Source of the DNA: Streptomyces liliifuscus
GTDB lineage: Bacteria > Actinomycetota > Actinomycetes > Streptomycetales > Streptomycetaceae
Length of the DNA stretch: 64,000 nt
Assembly: GCF_016598615.1 (NCBI RefSeq)
Contig: NZ_CP066831.1
Coordinates: 6,200,001 to 6,264,000 of the forward strand
Direction of reading: 5' to 3'
Position 1 is the stretch's first letter. The number at the start of each line of letters is the position of its first letter. The position numbers were made by a program, and so were the translations under genes. The notes beneath the pieces are model-generated. The model had not been told where the DNA came from. It was given only the letters and a program-made list of their open reading frames with translations, and made no database searches. Shown here in pieces: positions 7,156 to 15,451 of the stretch.

Positions 7156-9066
7156 ATGAGCACGACACGGGACACGGACGTGCGGACCGGCGGAGCGGCC
7201 GGTGAGGACAACGACACCGCCGCGACGGACACCGCCGCGACGGACACCGCCGCGGCGCGGGACGCGGGCGAACTCGGCGAGGCCGGGGCGCAGCTGTCCA
7301 CCGCGCCCCGGGACACGGTCGTACCGGGCTCCTTCGGTGGTGTGCGCGCTCCCGGCGCGGCGGGATGGCTGGCGTGGACCGGCCGCGAGACCGTCGGCTG
7401 GGCCCGCTGGTTCTGGCGGCAGCTGACCTCGATGCGGGTCGCGCTGATCCTGCTCTTCCTGCTGTCGCTCGGCGCGATCCCCGGGTCCCTGATCCCGCAG
7501 ACGGGCCAGGACGAGACCAAGGTCGCCGACTTCATGAGCCGGCACGAGACCCTGGGGCCGATCTACGAGAAGCTCGGCCTTTTCAACGTCTACAGCTCGG
7601 CGTGGTTCTCGGCGATCTACATCCTGCTGTTCATCTCGCTCATCGGCTGCATCGTGCCCCGCACCTGGCAGTTCGTGGGCCAGTTGCGCGGCAGGCCGCC
7701 GGGCGCCCCGCGACGGCTGAACCGGCTGCCCGCGTACACGACGTGGCGCACCGAGGCCGCGCCGGAGGCGGTCCGCGAGGAGGCCCTGAAGCTGCTGAAG
7801 CGGCGGCGCTTTCGCGCGCATGCCGCCGGGGACGCCGTCGCCGCCGAGAAGGGCTACCTCCGGGAGGTCGGCAACCTCGCCTTCCACATCGCGCTGATCG
7901 TGATGCTGATCGCCTTCGCCTGGGGCCAGCTCTTCAAGTACGAGGGCAACAAGCTGATCGTCGAGGGCGACGGCTTCGCCAACACCCTCACGCAGTACGA
8001 CGACTTCAAGTCCGGGAGCCTCTTCAGCACGGACGACCTGGAGCCGTTCAGCTTCGTCCTGGACAACTTCAGGGGCACGTACGAGCCGAGCGGGCCCAAC
8101 AAGGGCACCCCGCGCACGTACGAGTCCCACGTCACCTACAGCGAGGGTTCCGACGGCAAGGAGAAGCAGCGGACGATCAAGGTTAACGAGCCGCTCGACA
8201 TCGACGGCACGAAGGTCTACCTCGTCAGCCACGGGTACGCGCCCGTCGTCACCGTCCGGGACGGCAAGGGCGAGGTCGTCTACAGCCAGGCCGTGCCGCT
8301 GCTGCCGCTCGACTCCAACGTCACCTCCACCGGCGCGATCAAGGTCATGGACGGCTACCGCGATGCCCGGGGGAAGAAGGACCAGCTCGGCTTCCGGGCC
8401 TTCTTCCTCCCGGCCTACGGCGGGGCGAACACCGCGGTGGTCTCGCAGTTCCCCGCGCTGCTCAACCCGGTGCTGAACCTGGAGGCCTTCCACGGCGACC
8501 TCGGCGTCGACTCGGGTCTCCCGCAGAGCGTCTACCAGCTCGACAAGAAGAACATGAAGGGCTTCAAGGACTCCAAGGGCAAGCAGCTCAGGGAGAACCT
8601 GAAGCCCGGCGAGACCATGCAGCTCCCCGACGGCGCCGGCTCGATCACCTTCGAGAAGGAGATCAAGGAGTGGGCCGGCTTCCAGGTCACCGAGCAGCCC
8701 GGCTCCGGCTGGGCCCTCGCCGGAGCCCTCACCGCCATCTTCGGCCTCGCCGCCTCCCTCTTCATCCAGCGCCGCCGCGTCTGGGTCCGCGCCACCGCCG
8801 GTCCCGACGGCGTCACCGTCGTCGAAATGGCCGGCCTCGGCCGCAGCGAGTCCGCCAAGGTCCCGGAGGAACTCGGCGACCTGGCCGGGATCCTGTACGA
8901 CCTGGCGCCGGGCGCACCGGACACTCCGGACGACACGTCCGACGACACCCCGGACACCGACGCCGACACCGATGCCAAGTCGGAGCCGGACCCGGCCCCG
9001 GACGCAAAGACCTCCACCCCCGAACCCCCCGCCGTACCTGCCGCCGAAGGGGCTGAGACCAAGTGA
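7156..9066 (+). CDS. resB: Cytochrome c biogenesis protein ResB
   Basis: 636 residues. The N-terminal 85 residues are Asp/Thr/Ala-rich with a short repeated ATDTA block and are probably disordered. Membrane helices follow near MRVALILLFLLSLGAIPGSLIPQ, WFSAIYILLFISLIGCIVPR and LAFHIALIVMLIAFAWGQL. A large extracytoplasmic domain runs from about 270 to 510, with the last helix near 520. ResB and CcsB together form the system II heme lyase that carries heme out and attaches it to apocytochrome c. The acidic Asp/Thr-rich C-tail (SDDTPDTDADTDA) is longer than usual. Its stop overlaps the ccsB start. Confidence 0.95.
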   Translation: MSTTRDTDVRTGGAAGEDNDTAATDTAATDTAAARDAGELGEAGAQLSTAPRDTVVPGSFGGVRAPGAAGWLAWTGRETVGWARWFWRQLTSMRVALILLFLLSLGAIPGSLIPQTGQDETKVADFMSRHETLGPIYEKLGLFNVYSSAWFSAIYILLFISLIGCIVPRTWQFVGQLRGRPPGAPRRLNRLPAYTTWRTEAAPEAVREEALKLLKRRRFRAHAAGDAVAAEKGYLREVGNLAFHIALIVMLIAFAWGQLFKYEGNKLIVEGDGFANTLTQYDDFKSGSLFSTDDLEPFSFVLDNFRGTYEPSGPNKGTPRTYESHVTYSEGSDGKEKQRTIKVNEPLDIDGTKVYLVSHGYAPVVTVRDGKGEVVYSQAVPLLPLDSNVTSTGAIKVMDGYRDARGKKDQLGFRAFFLPAYGGANTAVVSQFPALLNPVLNLEAFHGDLGVDSGLPQSVYQLDKKNMKGFKDSKGKQLRENLKPGETMQLPDGAGSITFEKEIKEWAGFQVTEQPGSGWALAGALTAIFGLAASLFIQRRRVWVRATAGPDGVTVVEMAGLGRSESAKVPEELGDLAGILYDLAPGAPDTPDDTSDDTPDTDADTDAKSEPDPAPDAKTSTPEPPAVPAAEGAETK

Positions 9067-10172
9067 CTCTCGCCGCCGCAACCGAGCTCGCCGCCGCGAC
9101 CAACGAAAACCTCGCGAACCTCAGCAACACGCTGATCTACTCCGCGATGGCCGTCTACACGCTGGCCTTCTTCGCGTACATCGCCGAATGGCTCTTCGGC
9201 AGCCGCAGCAAGGTCGGCCGGACGGCCGCCGCGCTGACCGCGGACAAGGACGCCAAGGGCAAGAAGGCGGCGGCTCCCGCGGTCACCGTGAAGAACGCGG
9301 GCGGAACCGCCGTACTGGAACGGCCCAAGGTCGTCACGCGGGCCGCCCCCGGCTCCCGGGACGTGCCGGACGGGCCCGGCGCGCACGGCGGGGACGAGCA
9401 GGGGGACCTCTACGGGCGTATCGCCGTGTCCCTGACCGTGCTCGCCTTCCTCATCGCCTTCGGCGGTGTGCTCACCCGTGCTCTGTCGGTGCAGCGGGCG
9501 CCGTGGGGCAACATGTACGAGTTCAACATCACCTTCTCCACCGTCGCCGTCGGTGTGTATCTCTCACTGCTCGCGATGAAGAAGAACGTCCGCTGGATGG
9601 GCCTCTTCCTGGTGACCACGGTCCTCCTCGATCTCGGTCTCGCCGTCACTGTCCTGTACACCGCCAGTGACCAGTTGGTTCCCGCCCTCCACTCGTACTG
9701 GCTCTACATCCACGTCTCCACGGCGATCTTCTGCGGTGCCGTCTTCTACGTGGGCGCGGTCGGCACGATCCTGTACCTCTTCAAGGACTCGTACGAGAAC
9801 AAGCTGACGACCGGCGGGAAGCCCGGCCGTTTCGCCACGTCCGTCATGGAGCGGCTGCCCGCGTCGGCGTCGCTGGACAAGTTCTCGTACCGCGTGAACG
9901 CCGCCGTCTTCCCGCTGTGGACGTTCACGATCATCGCGGGCGCCATCTGGGCGGGCGACGCGTGGGGCCGCTACTGGGGCTGGGACCCCAAGGAGACCTG
10001 GTCCTTCATCACCTGGGTCGCCTACGCCTGTTATCTGCACGCCAGGGCCACCGCCGGCTGGAAGGGCCGCAAGGCCGCGTACATCGCGCTCATCGCCTTC
10101 GCCTGCTGGCTGTTCAACTACTACGGCGTGAACATCTTCGTCACCGGCAAGCACTCCTACGCGGGCGTCTGA
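9063..10172 (+). CDS. ccsB: Cytochrome c biogenesis protein CcsB (CcsA/ResC family)
   Basis: 369 residues, GTG start overlapping the resB stop (GTGA). There is one N-terminal helix (IYSAMAVYTLAFFAYIAEWLF), then a basic cytosolic linker, then the conserved six-helix core. The tryptophan-rich heme-handling signature is WGRYWGWDPKETWSF, with flanking His residues in ALHSYWLYIHVSTA and at the C-terminus (GKHSYAG). It is the heme-binding partner of ResB and closes the operon; a strong hairpin follows. Confidence 0.96.
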   Translation: MTLAAATELAAATNENLANLSNTLIYSAMAVYTLAFFAYIAEWLFGSRSKVGRTAAALTADKDAKGKKAAAPAVTVKNAGGTAVLERPKVVTRAAPGSRDVPDGPGAHGGDEQGDLYGRIAVSLTVLAFLIAFGGVLTRALSVQRAPWGNMYEFNITFSTVAVGVYLSLLAMKKNVRWMGLFLVTTVLLDLGLAVTVLYTASDQLVPALHSYWLYIHVSTAIFCGAVFYVGAVGTILYLFKDSYENKLTTGGKPGRFATSVMERLPASASLDKFSYRVNAAVFPLWTFTIIAGAIWAGDAWGRYWGWDPKETWSFITWVAYACYLHARATAGWKGRKAAYIALIAFACWLFNYYGVNIFVTGKHSYAGV

Positions 10173-10229
10173 CCCCTTCGTCCGGCACTCCCGTACGACA
10201 CCTCCGTCTGACACCCTCGTACGACCCGG

Positions 10230-10266
10230 GGCCGGTTCCATGTGACGCACGTCACGGGAACCGGCC
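10230..10266 (+). terminator. Terminator hairpin of the cytochrome c assembly operon
   Basis: GGCCGGTTCC (10230-10239) pairs perfectly with GGAACCGGCC (10257-10266). Inside, GTGAC and GTCAC can pair to lengthen the stem. It lies 57 bp after ccsB and 25 bp before the sigma gene start, so it may also shape the sigma gene leader. Confidence 0.75.
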
Positions 10267-10291
10267 TTCGTCGTACGGACAGGTGGGGGAC

Positions 10292-10918
10292 GTGGAGACG
10301 AATCAGGGGGACCGTCCGAGCCGGCGGGAGTTGCGCGCCCGGATACGGGCTGGGGACGCGGAGGCGTTCGGTGGGCTCTTCGACGCGTACGCGCGCTCCG
10401 TCTACAACCACGCGTTCCGGCTGACGGGGGACTGGTCGGGGGCCGAGGACATCGTGTCGCTGACGTTCCTGGAGGCCTGGCGGCTGCGGGAGCGGCTGGA
10501 CGCGGAGGGCGGTTCGCCGCGGCCGTGGCTGCTCGGCATCGCCACGAACGTGGCCCGCAACACCCGCCGGGCCGCCCGGCGTCACACGGCGGCGGTGGCA
10601 CGGCTGCCGCCCGCCGAGGCCGAGCGCGACTTCGCCGACGAGGTCGCCGCCCGGATCGACGACGAGGAGTACCTCAGGTCCGTACGCGTCGCCGTCGACC
10701 GGCTGCGCCGGCCCGAGCGCGAGGTGCTCGCGCTGTGCGTCTGGGGCGGCCTCGACTACGCGGCAGCCGCGGAGGCGCTCGGCATCCCGGTCGGCACGGT
10801 GCGCTCCCGGCTCTCCCGGGCGCGTACGAAGCTCGCGGCGGAACTCGCCGACGGGCGCGGACAGGTGAGGGATGGCCGCCCGTCCGTGGCCGGGCCCATC
10901 CAGGAGGGGAACAAGTGA
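10292..10918 (+). CDS. ECF-type RNA polymerase sigma factor
   Basis: 208 residues from the GTG preceded by GGTGGGGGA; the frame is open further upstream into ccsB sequence but that is not coding. Region 2 is seen in FGGLFDAYARSVYNHAFRLTG and GAEDIVSLTFLEAW. Region 4 helix-turn-helix is in LDYAAAAEALGIPVGTVRSRLSRAR. The C-terminus has a short tail. It overlaps the next gene by 4 bp, a typical sigma/membrane-partner pair. Signal and regulon are not evident. Confidence 0.92.
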   Translation: METNQGDRPSRRELRARIRAGDAEAFGGLFDAYARSVYNHAFRLTGDWSGAEDIVSLTFLEAWRLRERLDAEGGSPRPWLLGIATNVARNTRRAARRHTAAVARLPPAEAERDFADEVAARIDDEEYLRSVRVAVDRLRRPEREVLALCVWGGLDYAAAAEALGIPVGTVRSRLSRARTKLAAELADGRGQVRDGRPSVAGPIQEGNK

Positions 10919-11943
10919 GCACGATTCCCGAGAAGGACCTCCCGCCGGGCCGTCACCGCGTCCTGAGGGAGCATCTGATGCGCGAGATCAACGGGGAGAC
11001 CCCGCCCGAGCCCGTACGCAGGATCTGGCGCCGCCCGGCGTTCGTGGCCCCGGTGGTGGCCGCGGCCCTTTCGGTCGCCGTCGTCATCGGGGCCAGCGTG
11101 ACCCGGGACGCGGCCTCGGACGGGCCGCCCAGGCCGCACTCCGGAGCGTCGGAACGTCCGGAGCGCAGGAGCTCGCAGAGCCCGGCCCATCTGCTGGAGC
11201 GGGTCGCCGTGGCTGCCGCGAAGCTGCCGACCGGGGTCGAGGGTGACGAGTTCGTCTACACGAAGACCGACAACTACCACTGGAAGATGGACCCCGAAAA
11301 GACGGTGGGGGACTGCGACAGGACCTTGGAGGGCCACGCCTGGGGCGTACGGGAGCGCTGGGAGTCCGTCGACGGTCAGCACGTGGGCCTCTCGCGGGAG
11401 CACAAGACCGGCGGCGGGGTCGTGGAGCGGCCCATCGCCAAGCAACTGCCCGGCAAGCACTCGATCAACTTCTACGAGCAGGCGTTGGAACTCCCCACCG
11501 ACACGGAGGGGATGCACCGCTGGCTCTACGGGCTCGACCCCGGTGAGAAGCCCTCCGGCAAGCGGTCCGCCGACGAGGCCGCCTTCGTGAAGGCGAGCGG
11601 TCTGCTCACCGGCAGCCTCCTGCCGCCGAAGACCGCCGCCGCGTTCTACCGGGCCGTCGCGAAGATCCCCGGCCTGATCGTCCTCGAAGGCGCCCGGGAC
11701 GCGGCGGGCCGCACCGGGGTGGCCGTCGCCATGGACGGAGTCTCCGCCATCGGCTTCGGGCAGGGGGGCGAGCCCCGCTCCGAGCTGATCTTCGACCAGA
11801 AGACACTCGCCTACATGGGACAGAGCACGGTGAACCTCTCCGCCCCGGAAAACCGGTGCCAACCCCTCGAGGCGGGCGACCTCGTGGGCTCGGTCGCCAT
11901 CCTGGAACGGGCTGTCGTCGACAAGAAGGGCGAGCGGCCGTAG
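10915..11943 (+). CDS. Membrane-anchored partner of the ECF sigma factor (CU044_5270-like)
   Basis: 342 residues, GTG start inside the sigma stop codon. A basic cytosolic N-terminus of about 40 residues (PPGRHRVLREHLMREI) precedes one membrane helix (FVAPVVAAALSVAVVIGASV). A Ser/Arg-rich linker and an extracytoplasmic domain of about 250 residues follow. The topology matches the family named CU044_5270 that commonly follows sigma genes in actinomycetes; I recall that family by its pattern and have no search to confirm it. An anti-sigma role is possible, but no zinc-binding HxxxCxxC motif is visible. The gene ends 22 bp from a convergent gene. Confidence 0.75.
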   Translation: MSTIPEKDLPPGRHRVLREHLMREINGETPPEPVRRIWRRPAFVAPVVAAALSVAVVIGASVTRDAASDGPPRPHSGASERPERRSSQSPAHLLERVAVAAAKLPTGVEGDEFVYTKTDNYHWKMDPEKTVGDCDRTLEGHAWGVRERWESVDGQHVGLSREHKTGGGVVERPIAKQLPGKHSINFYEQALELPTDTEGMHRWLYGLDPGEKPSGKRSADEAAFVKASGLLTGSLLPPKTAAAFYRAVAKIPGLIVLEGARDAAGRTGVAVAMDGVSAIGFGQGGEPRSELIFDQKTLAYMGQSTVNLSAPENRCQPLEAGDLVGSVAILERAVVDKKGERP

Positions 11944-11965
11944 GACGGACGGTGCCCGCTCCGCC

Positions 11966-13069
11966 TCACCGCCCGCCCTCCACAGCCTGTGGAGAAGGTG
12001 CGGCGGGTGGCGGCAGCGGTACGAGCAGGGCTCGGGACGAGACCGTGTCGCCGGGCTTCCAGCCGGTGGCGTGGGCCACTTCGGGCAGGGCGCGGCGCGC
12101 GGCGTTGTGCAGGGAGGGGTGGCCGTCGCCGCGCAGGCCCGCGAAGAACGCCACCCGGTCGGCGATCCCGTCGGCCCGGTCCCGCAGCACCGGGCCGATC
12201 AGCCCGACACCGGCCGTGGCCTGGACGTTGTCGACGAGGACGACCGGACGTCCGGGCCGGTGCGTGCGCTGTACGGCACCGGCGTAGGCGTCGTCGAGAT
12301 CGGCCAGCAGGGCCCGTACGAGATAACGCTCGGCGTGGGTGCGGGAGTCGCCGCCCGCCCTGAAGTGCCCCGAGAGCAGGATCAGTCCGAGCTTCGGGCT
12401 GCCGCCCGCGCTCGGGCAGTCGCGGTACCAGGTGGCCGCCTTCCGCAGCCGCCGGTGGGTGGGCGTGACGCCCTCCGAGAAGACCTCCAGGGTCGCCTCG
12501 ATGACCGGCTCGACGACCGACCCCGCGCCGGACAGCGCGTCGACGAGTCTGGTCGACACCCGGCCGACCCAGCGGCCGGTGAACCCGGCGACCCAGGAAC
12601 CGGTGTCGTTCAGGAGCAGGATCCGCTCGGCCTCCTGCCGGATGCGGGGCAGGTCCCGGTCGCCCCAGCCGCCCGCGGCCACCGCCAGCAGCCCTGCCGT
12701 GAGCCGCGGGAACGCGATCCGCCCGGCGCCCGCGACCGGCTCGGCGAGCTGCTCGGCGATCGTCAGGACGGCCTGCGAGACGGGCGACCAGGCCTCGGGG
12801 GGACGCCTCGCCGGGGGCCGCGCGAACAGCTCGTCCTCGCAGTCGATCAGGGCGAGGGGCGTGTGTCCCTCGTAGGCGGCCCGGAGTTCACCGAGCACCG
12901 CGCTCTTGCCGAGCCCGGGCCCGCCGGTGAACACCACGAACGGCGGCTCCTTCGCGTACTCCAGAGGAGTCGGCCCGTGCTGGAACGGGCACAGGCCGAC
13001 GAGCCGTGCGACGAGGCCGGGCGGATCCGTGTCGAACAGCGCCCCTCGGCCGTGCAGCCCACTGTGCAC
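11966..13069 (-). CDS. P-loop ATPase of unknown function (AAA/STAND-like)
   Basis: 367 residues, GTG start with GGGGGAGATGCG upstream. Walker A is GGPGLGKSAVL (about residues 49-59) and Walker B is RPVVLVDNVQ (about 289). The middle is hydrophobic and Gly-rich (LTAGLLAVAAGGWG) and could contact membrane. The C-terminal end has no extra sensor or effector domain. It stands alone, convergent with the sigma-partner gene. The N-terminus mentions no DNA-binding motif. A signalling or chaperone ATPase is plausible, but no specific function is assigned. Confidence 0.75.
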   Translation of the reverse strand: MHSGLHGRGALFDTDPPGLVARLVGLCPFQHGPTPLEYAKEPPFVVFTGGPGLGKSAVLGELRAAYEGHTPLALIDCEDELFARPPARRPPEAWSPVSQAVLTIAEQLAEPVAGAGRIAFPRLTAGLLAVAAGGWGDRDLPRIRQEAERILLLNDTGSWVAGFTGRWVGRVSTRLVDALSGAGSVVEPVIEATLEVFSEGVTPTHRRLRKAATWYRDCPSAGGSPKLGLILLSGHFRAGGDSRTHAERYLVRALLADLDDAYAGAVQRTHRPGRPVVLVDNVQATAGVGLIGPVLRDRADGIADRVAFFAGLRGDGHPSLHNAARRALPEVAHATGWKPGDTVSSRALLVPLPPPAAPSPQAVEGGR

Positions 13070-13233
13070 CGCATCTCCCCCTGGGGCGGTCCGGTTCTCC
13101 GTGCTGTTGAGAGGTGTATCAACAGCAGCGCGGGGAGGGGCAGTTGATTCGGACTAGGCCGCATGATGTCCGGCAGCTTGCGAAAGTGTCGCCGCGGTGG
13201 GCGGAGAGTGATCGCGGACTCGGTCGTGCGGCG

Positions 13234-13279
13234 TGCGGCCCCCGGGGTGTGCGGTGTGCGGCTCCCGGGGTGTGCGGTG
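13234..13279. repeat. Two tandem 23-bp GC-rich units plus decayed third copy
   Basis: TGCGGCCCCC...GTGCGGTG (13234-13256) is followed directly by the same unit with one change (13257-13279), then a degenerate piece up to about 13312. It lies in the gap between the ATPase gene and the end of the oxygenase gene. The neighbouring 13070-13233 stretch holds no gene. Confidence 0.75.
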
Positions 13280-13315
13280 CGTGGCGTGTGGCTCGCGCGC
13301 CCCGGGGTGCCGTCG

Positions 13316-14290
13316 TCAGTCCACCGTGATCGAGTCCAGTTTCGCCCGCAGGTACGTGTGCGAGTCCACCGGCTCGTGGGCCACCCGCCCCACCGGGGCA
13401 GGGACGGACTCGACGATGGTGCCCGGGGTGCACTCGCCGAAGTAGACGAGGGACATCAGCTCCTCGGCGGGGGCGTCGGCGGGCGGCGGCAGCACGCGGT
13501 GACGGCCGGAGCGCCACCGGTCTCCCGTCCAACGGGCCATCAGATCACCGATGTTGATGGTGAAGGCCGCCGGGTCGAAGGGGGCGTCCTCCCAGCCGCC
13601 CTCGTCCGTGTAGACCTGCAGTCCGCCCTTGCCCGCCTGGCGGTCGAGGATGGTGACCGTGCCGAAGTCGGTGTGCGGGCCGATACGGAACTGGCCCTCC
13701 TCGGGCTCGCCGACGACCTCCGTACCCGGGTACCAGTTGATGTTGAAGCCGTAGGTCGGCTGGCTCATGTGGCGGGTGAAGAAGTCGGCTTCGAGGCCGA
13801 GGGACGCGCCCAGCAGGTCCAGGAGGTGGTTCTCCAGCTCGGCCATCCTGGCCAGGTACTTCTCGCACAGCGCCCGGAGTCCGGGGGCCTCGGCGGGCCA
13901 GACGTTCGGCGCGTACCACTCCGCGTTCGTCGCCGGGTCGTCGAAGGGCTCGTGCGTCGCGAAGGACAGGGACTCCTTGAGGTCGGGCGGGGTCGAGGTG
14001 CCCTCCGAGTAGGCGTTGGCCTCGGCGCCCGGGCCGAGCCAGCCGCGGCCGCCGACCTTGACCGCGTACGCCTGCTTCACCTCGGCGGGCAGCCGGAAGA
14101 AGGCGCGGGCGGCCCCGCGGATGTCCGTGCGGAGGGCGGGGTCGACGCCGTGGCCGGTGACCAGGAGGAAGCCGGCACTCTGGAGCGCCGCGTCGACCGT
14201 ACGCGCGATCTCCCCGCGGGCCGCCGGGTCGCCGGAGACCCAGGGCCTCAGATCGACGGTCGGGATACGGGGGGTGGTGGCGTCACTCAC
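13316..14290 (-). CDS. 2-oxoglutarate/Fe(II)-dependent oxygenase (isopenicillin N synthase-like)
   Basis: 324 residues from the GTG at 14290, which has GAGG 6-7 nt upstream and overlaps the deaminase stop (GTGAGTGA). An ATG four codons earlier is the alternative. The N-terminal DIOX_N region has AGFLLVTGHGVDPAL and RAFFRLPAEVKQAY. The catalytic core has the iron ligands in IGPHTDFGTVTIL (HxD) and the distal His in SGRHRVLPP, followed by Arg for 2-oxoglutarate. It is coupled to a cytosine-deaminase-like enzyme. Together they suggest oxidation and deamination of a nucleobase or related small molecule, which is an inference from the pairing only. Confidence 0.88.
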   Translation of the reverse strand: MSDATTPRIPTVDLRPWVSGDPAARGEIARTVDAALQSAGFLLVTGHGVDPALRTDIRGAARAFFRLPAEVKQAYAVKVGGRGWLGPGAEANAYSEGTSTPPDLKESLSFATHEPFDDPATNAEWYAPNVWPAEAPGLRALCEKYLARMAELENHLLDLLGASLGLEADFFTRHMSQPTYGFNINWYPGTEVVGEPEEGQFRIGPHTDFGTVTILDRQAGKGGLQVYTDEGGWEDAPFDPAAFTINIGDLMARWTGDRWRSGRHRVLPPPADAPAEELMSLVYFGECTPGTIVESVPAPVGRVAHEPVDSHTYLRAKLDSITVD

Positions 14291-14732
14291 CGATGTCCTC
14301 ATTCCACAGCTCGGGTCGGTCCTTGATGAAGTCGCGCATCAGGGCGGTGCACTCGGGGTCGTCGAGGAGCACGATCTCCACGCCGTGCTCGGCGAGCCAG
14401 TCGTGCCCGCCGTGGAAGGTCTCGGCCTCCCCGACGACGACCCGGGAGATCCCGAACTGCCGGACGAGACCGCTGCAGTACCAGCAGGGGGAGAGGGTGG
14501 TCACCATCGTCGTGCCCTTGTACGTACGCTGCCGTCCCGCGTTCCGGAAGGCGGCCGTCTCCGCGTGCGTCGACGGGTCGCCGTCCTGGACGCGCCGGTT
14601 GTGGCCGCGCCCCAGCAGGGTGCCGTCCGCTCCGTACAACGCGGCCCCGATGGGGATGCCGCCCTCGTCGAGCCCCGTGCGTGCCTCCTCGACAGCGGTG
14701 GCCAGCCATGCGCGTGCCTGTGCCTGATCCAT
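14283..14732 (-). CDS. Nucleoside/cytosine deaminase family enzyme
   Basis: 149 residues from the ATG at 14732 preceded by GGAAGG; the longer open frame upstream has no ribosome site. Zinc and catalytic motifs are plain: STHAETAAFRNAG (HAE) and TLSPCWYCSGLV (PCxxC). Length, the GIPIGAALY segment and the C-terminal WNEDIGE resemble the yeast FCY1-type cytosine deaminase and CMP/dCMP deaminase fold. The likely reaction is cytosine (or an analogue) to uracil plus ammonia. It is the first gene of a two-gene unit with the oxygenase. Confidence 0.88.
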   Translation of the reverse strand: MDQAQARAWLATAVEEARTGLDEGGIPIGAALYGADGTLLGRGHNRRVQDGDPSTHAETAAFRNAGRQRTYKGTTMVTTLSPCWYCSGLVRQFGISRVVVGEAETFHGGHDWLAEHGVEIVLLDDPECTALMRDFIKDRPELWNEDIGE

Positions 14733-14892
14733 GCCTTCCACTTTCCTTCGGCCGGTATACCGGGGCAACGTGCGGAAAGTACCCGGTGGGCGACCAAAGT
14801 TGCGGACACGCAGACCATCGGCCGACGACCGGAAGGTCCGCGCTCGCCAGACTGGTGACCGCACCATCGGCGCCGATCAGGGGAGAAGCAGC

Positions 14893-15417
14893 GTGGACAT
14901 GGAGAAGAGCGGCCCGGATCCGCGGGACCGTACGGTGGCGGGACCGGGGGAGGCCACCGTGCTCGCGGAGCCGGTCTGGCAGCTCATGCTCGTCTGCGTG
15001 GGGTGCGGGGGCGTGGGCGGCTGGCTGCTCACGCTCCTGGCCGATCTTTGGCTGTCGCTGCACTGGGTGCCGATGAAGGGTCCGGCCCGGCTGCTGACCG
15101 CCGTCCCCGATCCCTGGCTCACCGTCGGCGCGGTCGTCGTGGGCCTCGCGGTGGGCCTGCTGCTCGGGTTCACCGCCGTGTACGAGTCCCTGACGGTCCG
15201 TATCTCCGACAGCGGTGTCGTCCTCACCGTCAAGGACGAGGACCGGGAGTTCACGCACGACGAGATCGCCCTGGCGTGCCGGGACGGCAAGCAGCTCGTG
15301 CTGGTCGCCCCGGACGGCGGGGAACTGGCCCGGGAGAACTGCGGCCTCCCCTGGCGCCGCCTCGCCGAGGCCTTCGCCGCGCACGGTTACGACTGGGGGG
15401 CGCCGCAGCGGTCCTGA
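14893..15417 (+). CDS. Two-helix membrane protein with a PH-like C-terminal domain (YqeB-like)
   Basis: 174 residues, GTG start after GGGAG. Two membrane helices (LMLVCVGCGGVGGWLLTLLA and WLTVGAVVVGLAVGLLLGF) are followed by a compact beta-rich cytosolic part: LTVRISDSGVVLTVKDEDREF, LVLVAPDGGELAREN, LAEAFAAHGYDW. This resembles YqeB-type PH-domain membrane proteins. Function is unknown. It is divergent from the deaminase. Confidence 0.7.
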   Translation: MDMEKSGPDPRDRTVAGPGEATVLAEPVWQLMLVCVGCGGVGGWLLTLLADLWLSLHWVPMKGPARLLTAVPDPWLTVGAVVVGLAVGLLLGFTAVYESLTVRISDSGVVLTVKDEDREFTHDEIALACRDGKQLVLVAPDGGELARENCGLPWRRLAEAFAAHGYDWGAPQRS

Positions 15418-15451
15418 GCGGCGGTGTCCTGGGAGGCGGGCGCGGGCGGTC

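Noticed and set aside
5377..9081. 1234-codon minus-strand frame across the cytochrome c assembly genes
   Set aside because: It is the mirror of well-conserved plus-strand genes; high GC removes stops. Its product is Arg/Gly/Asp/Val-rich without family features.
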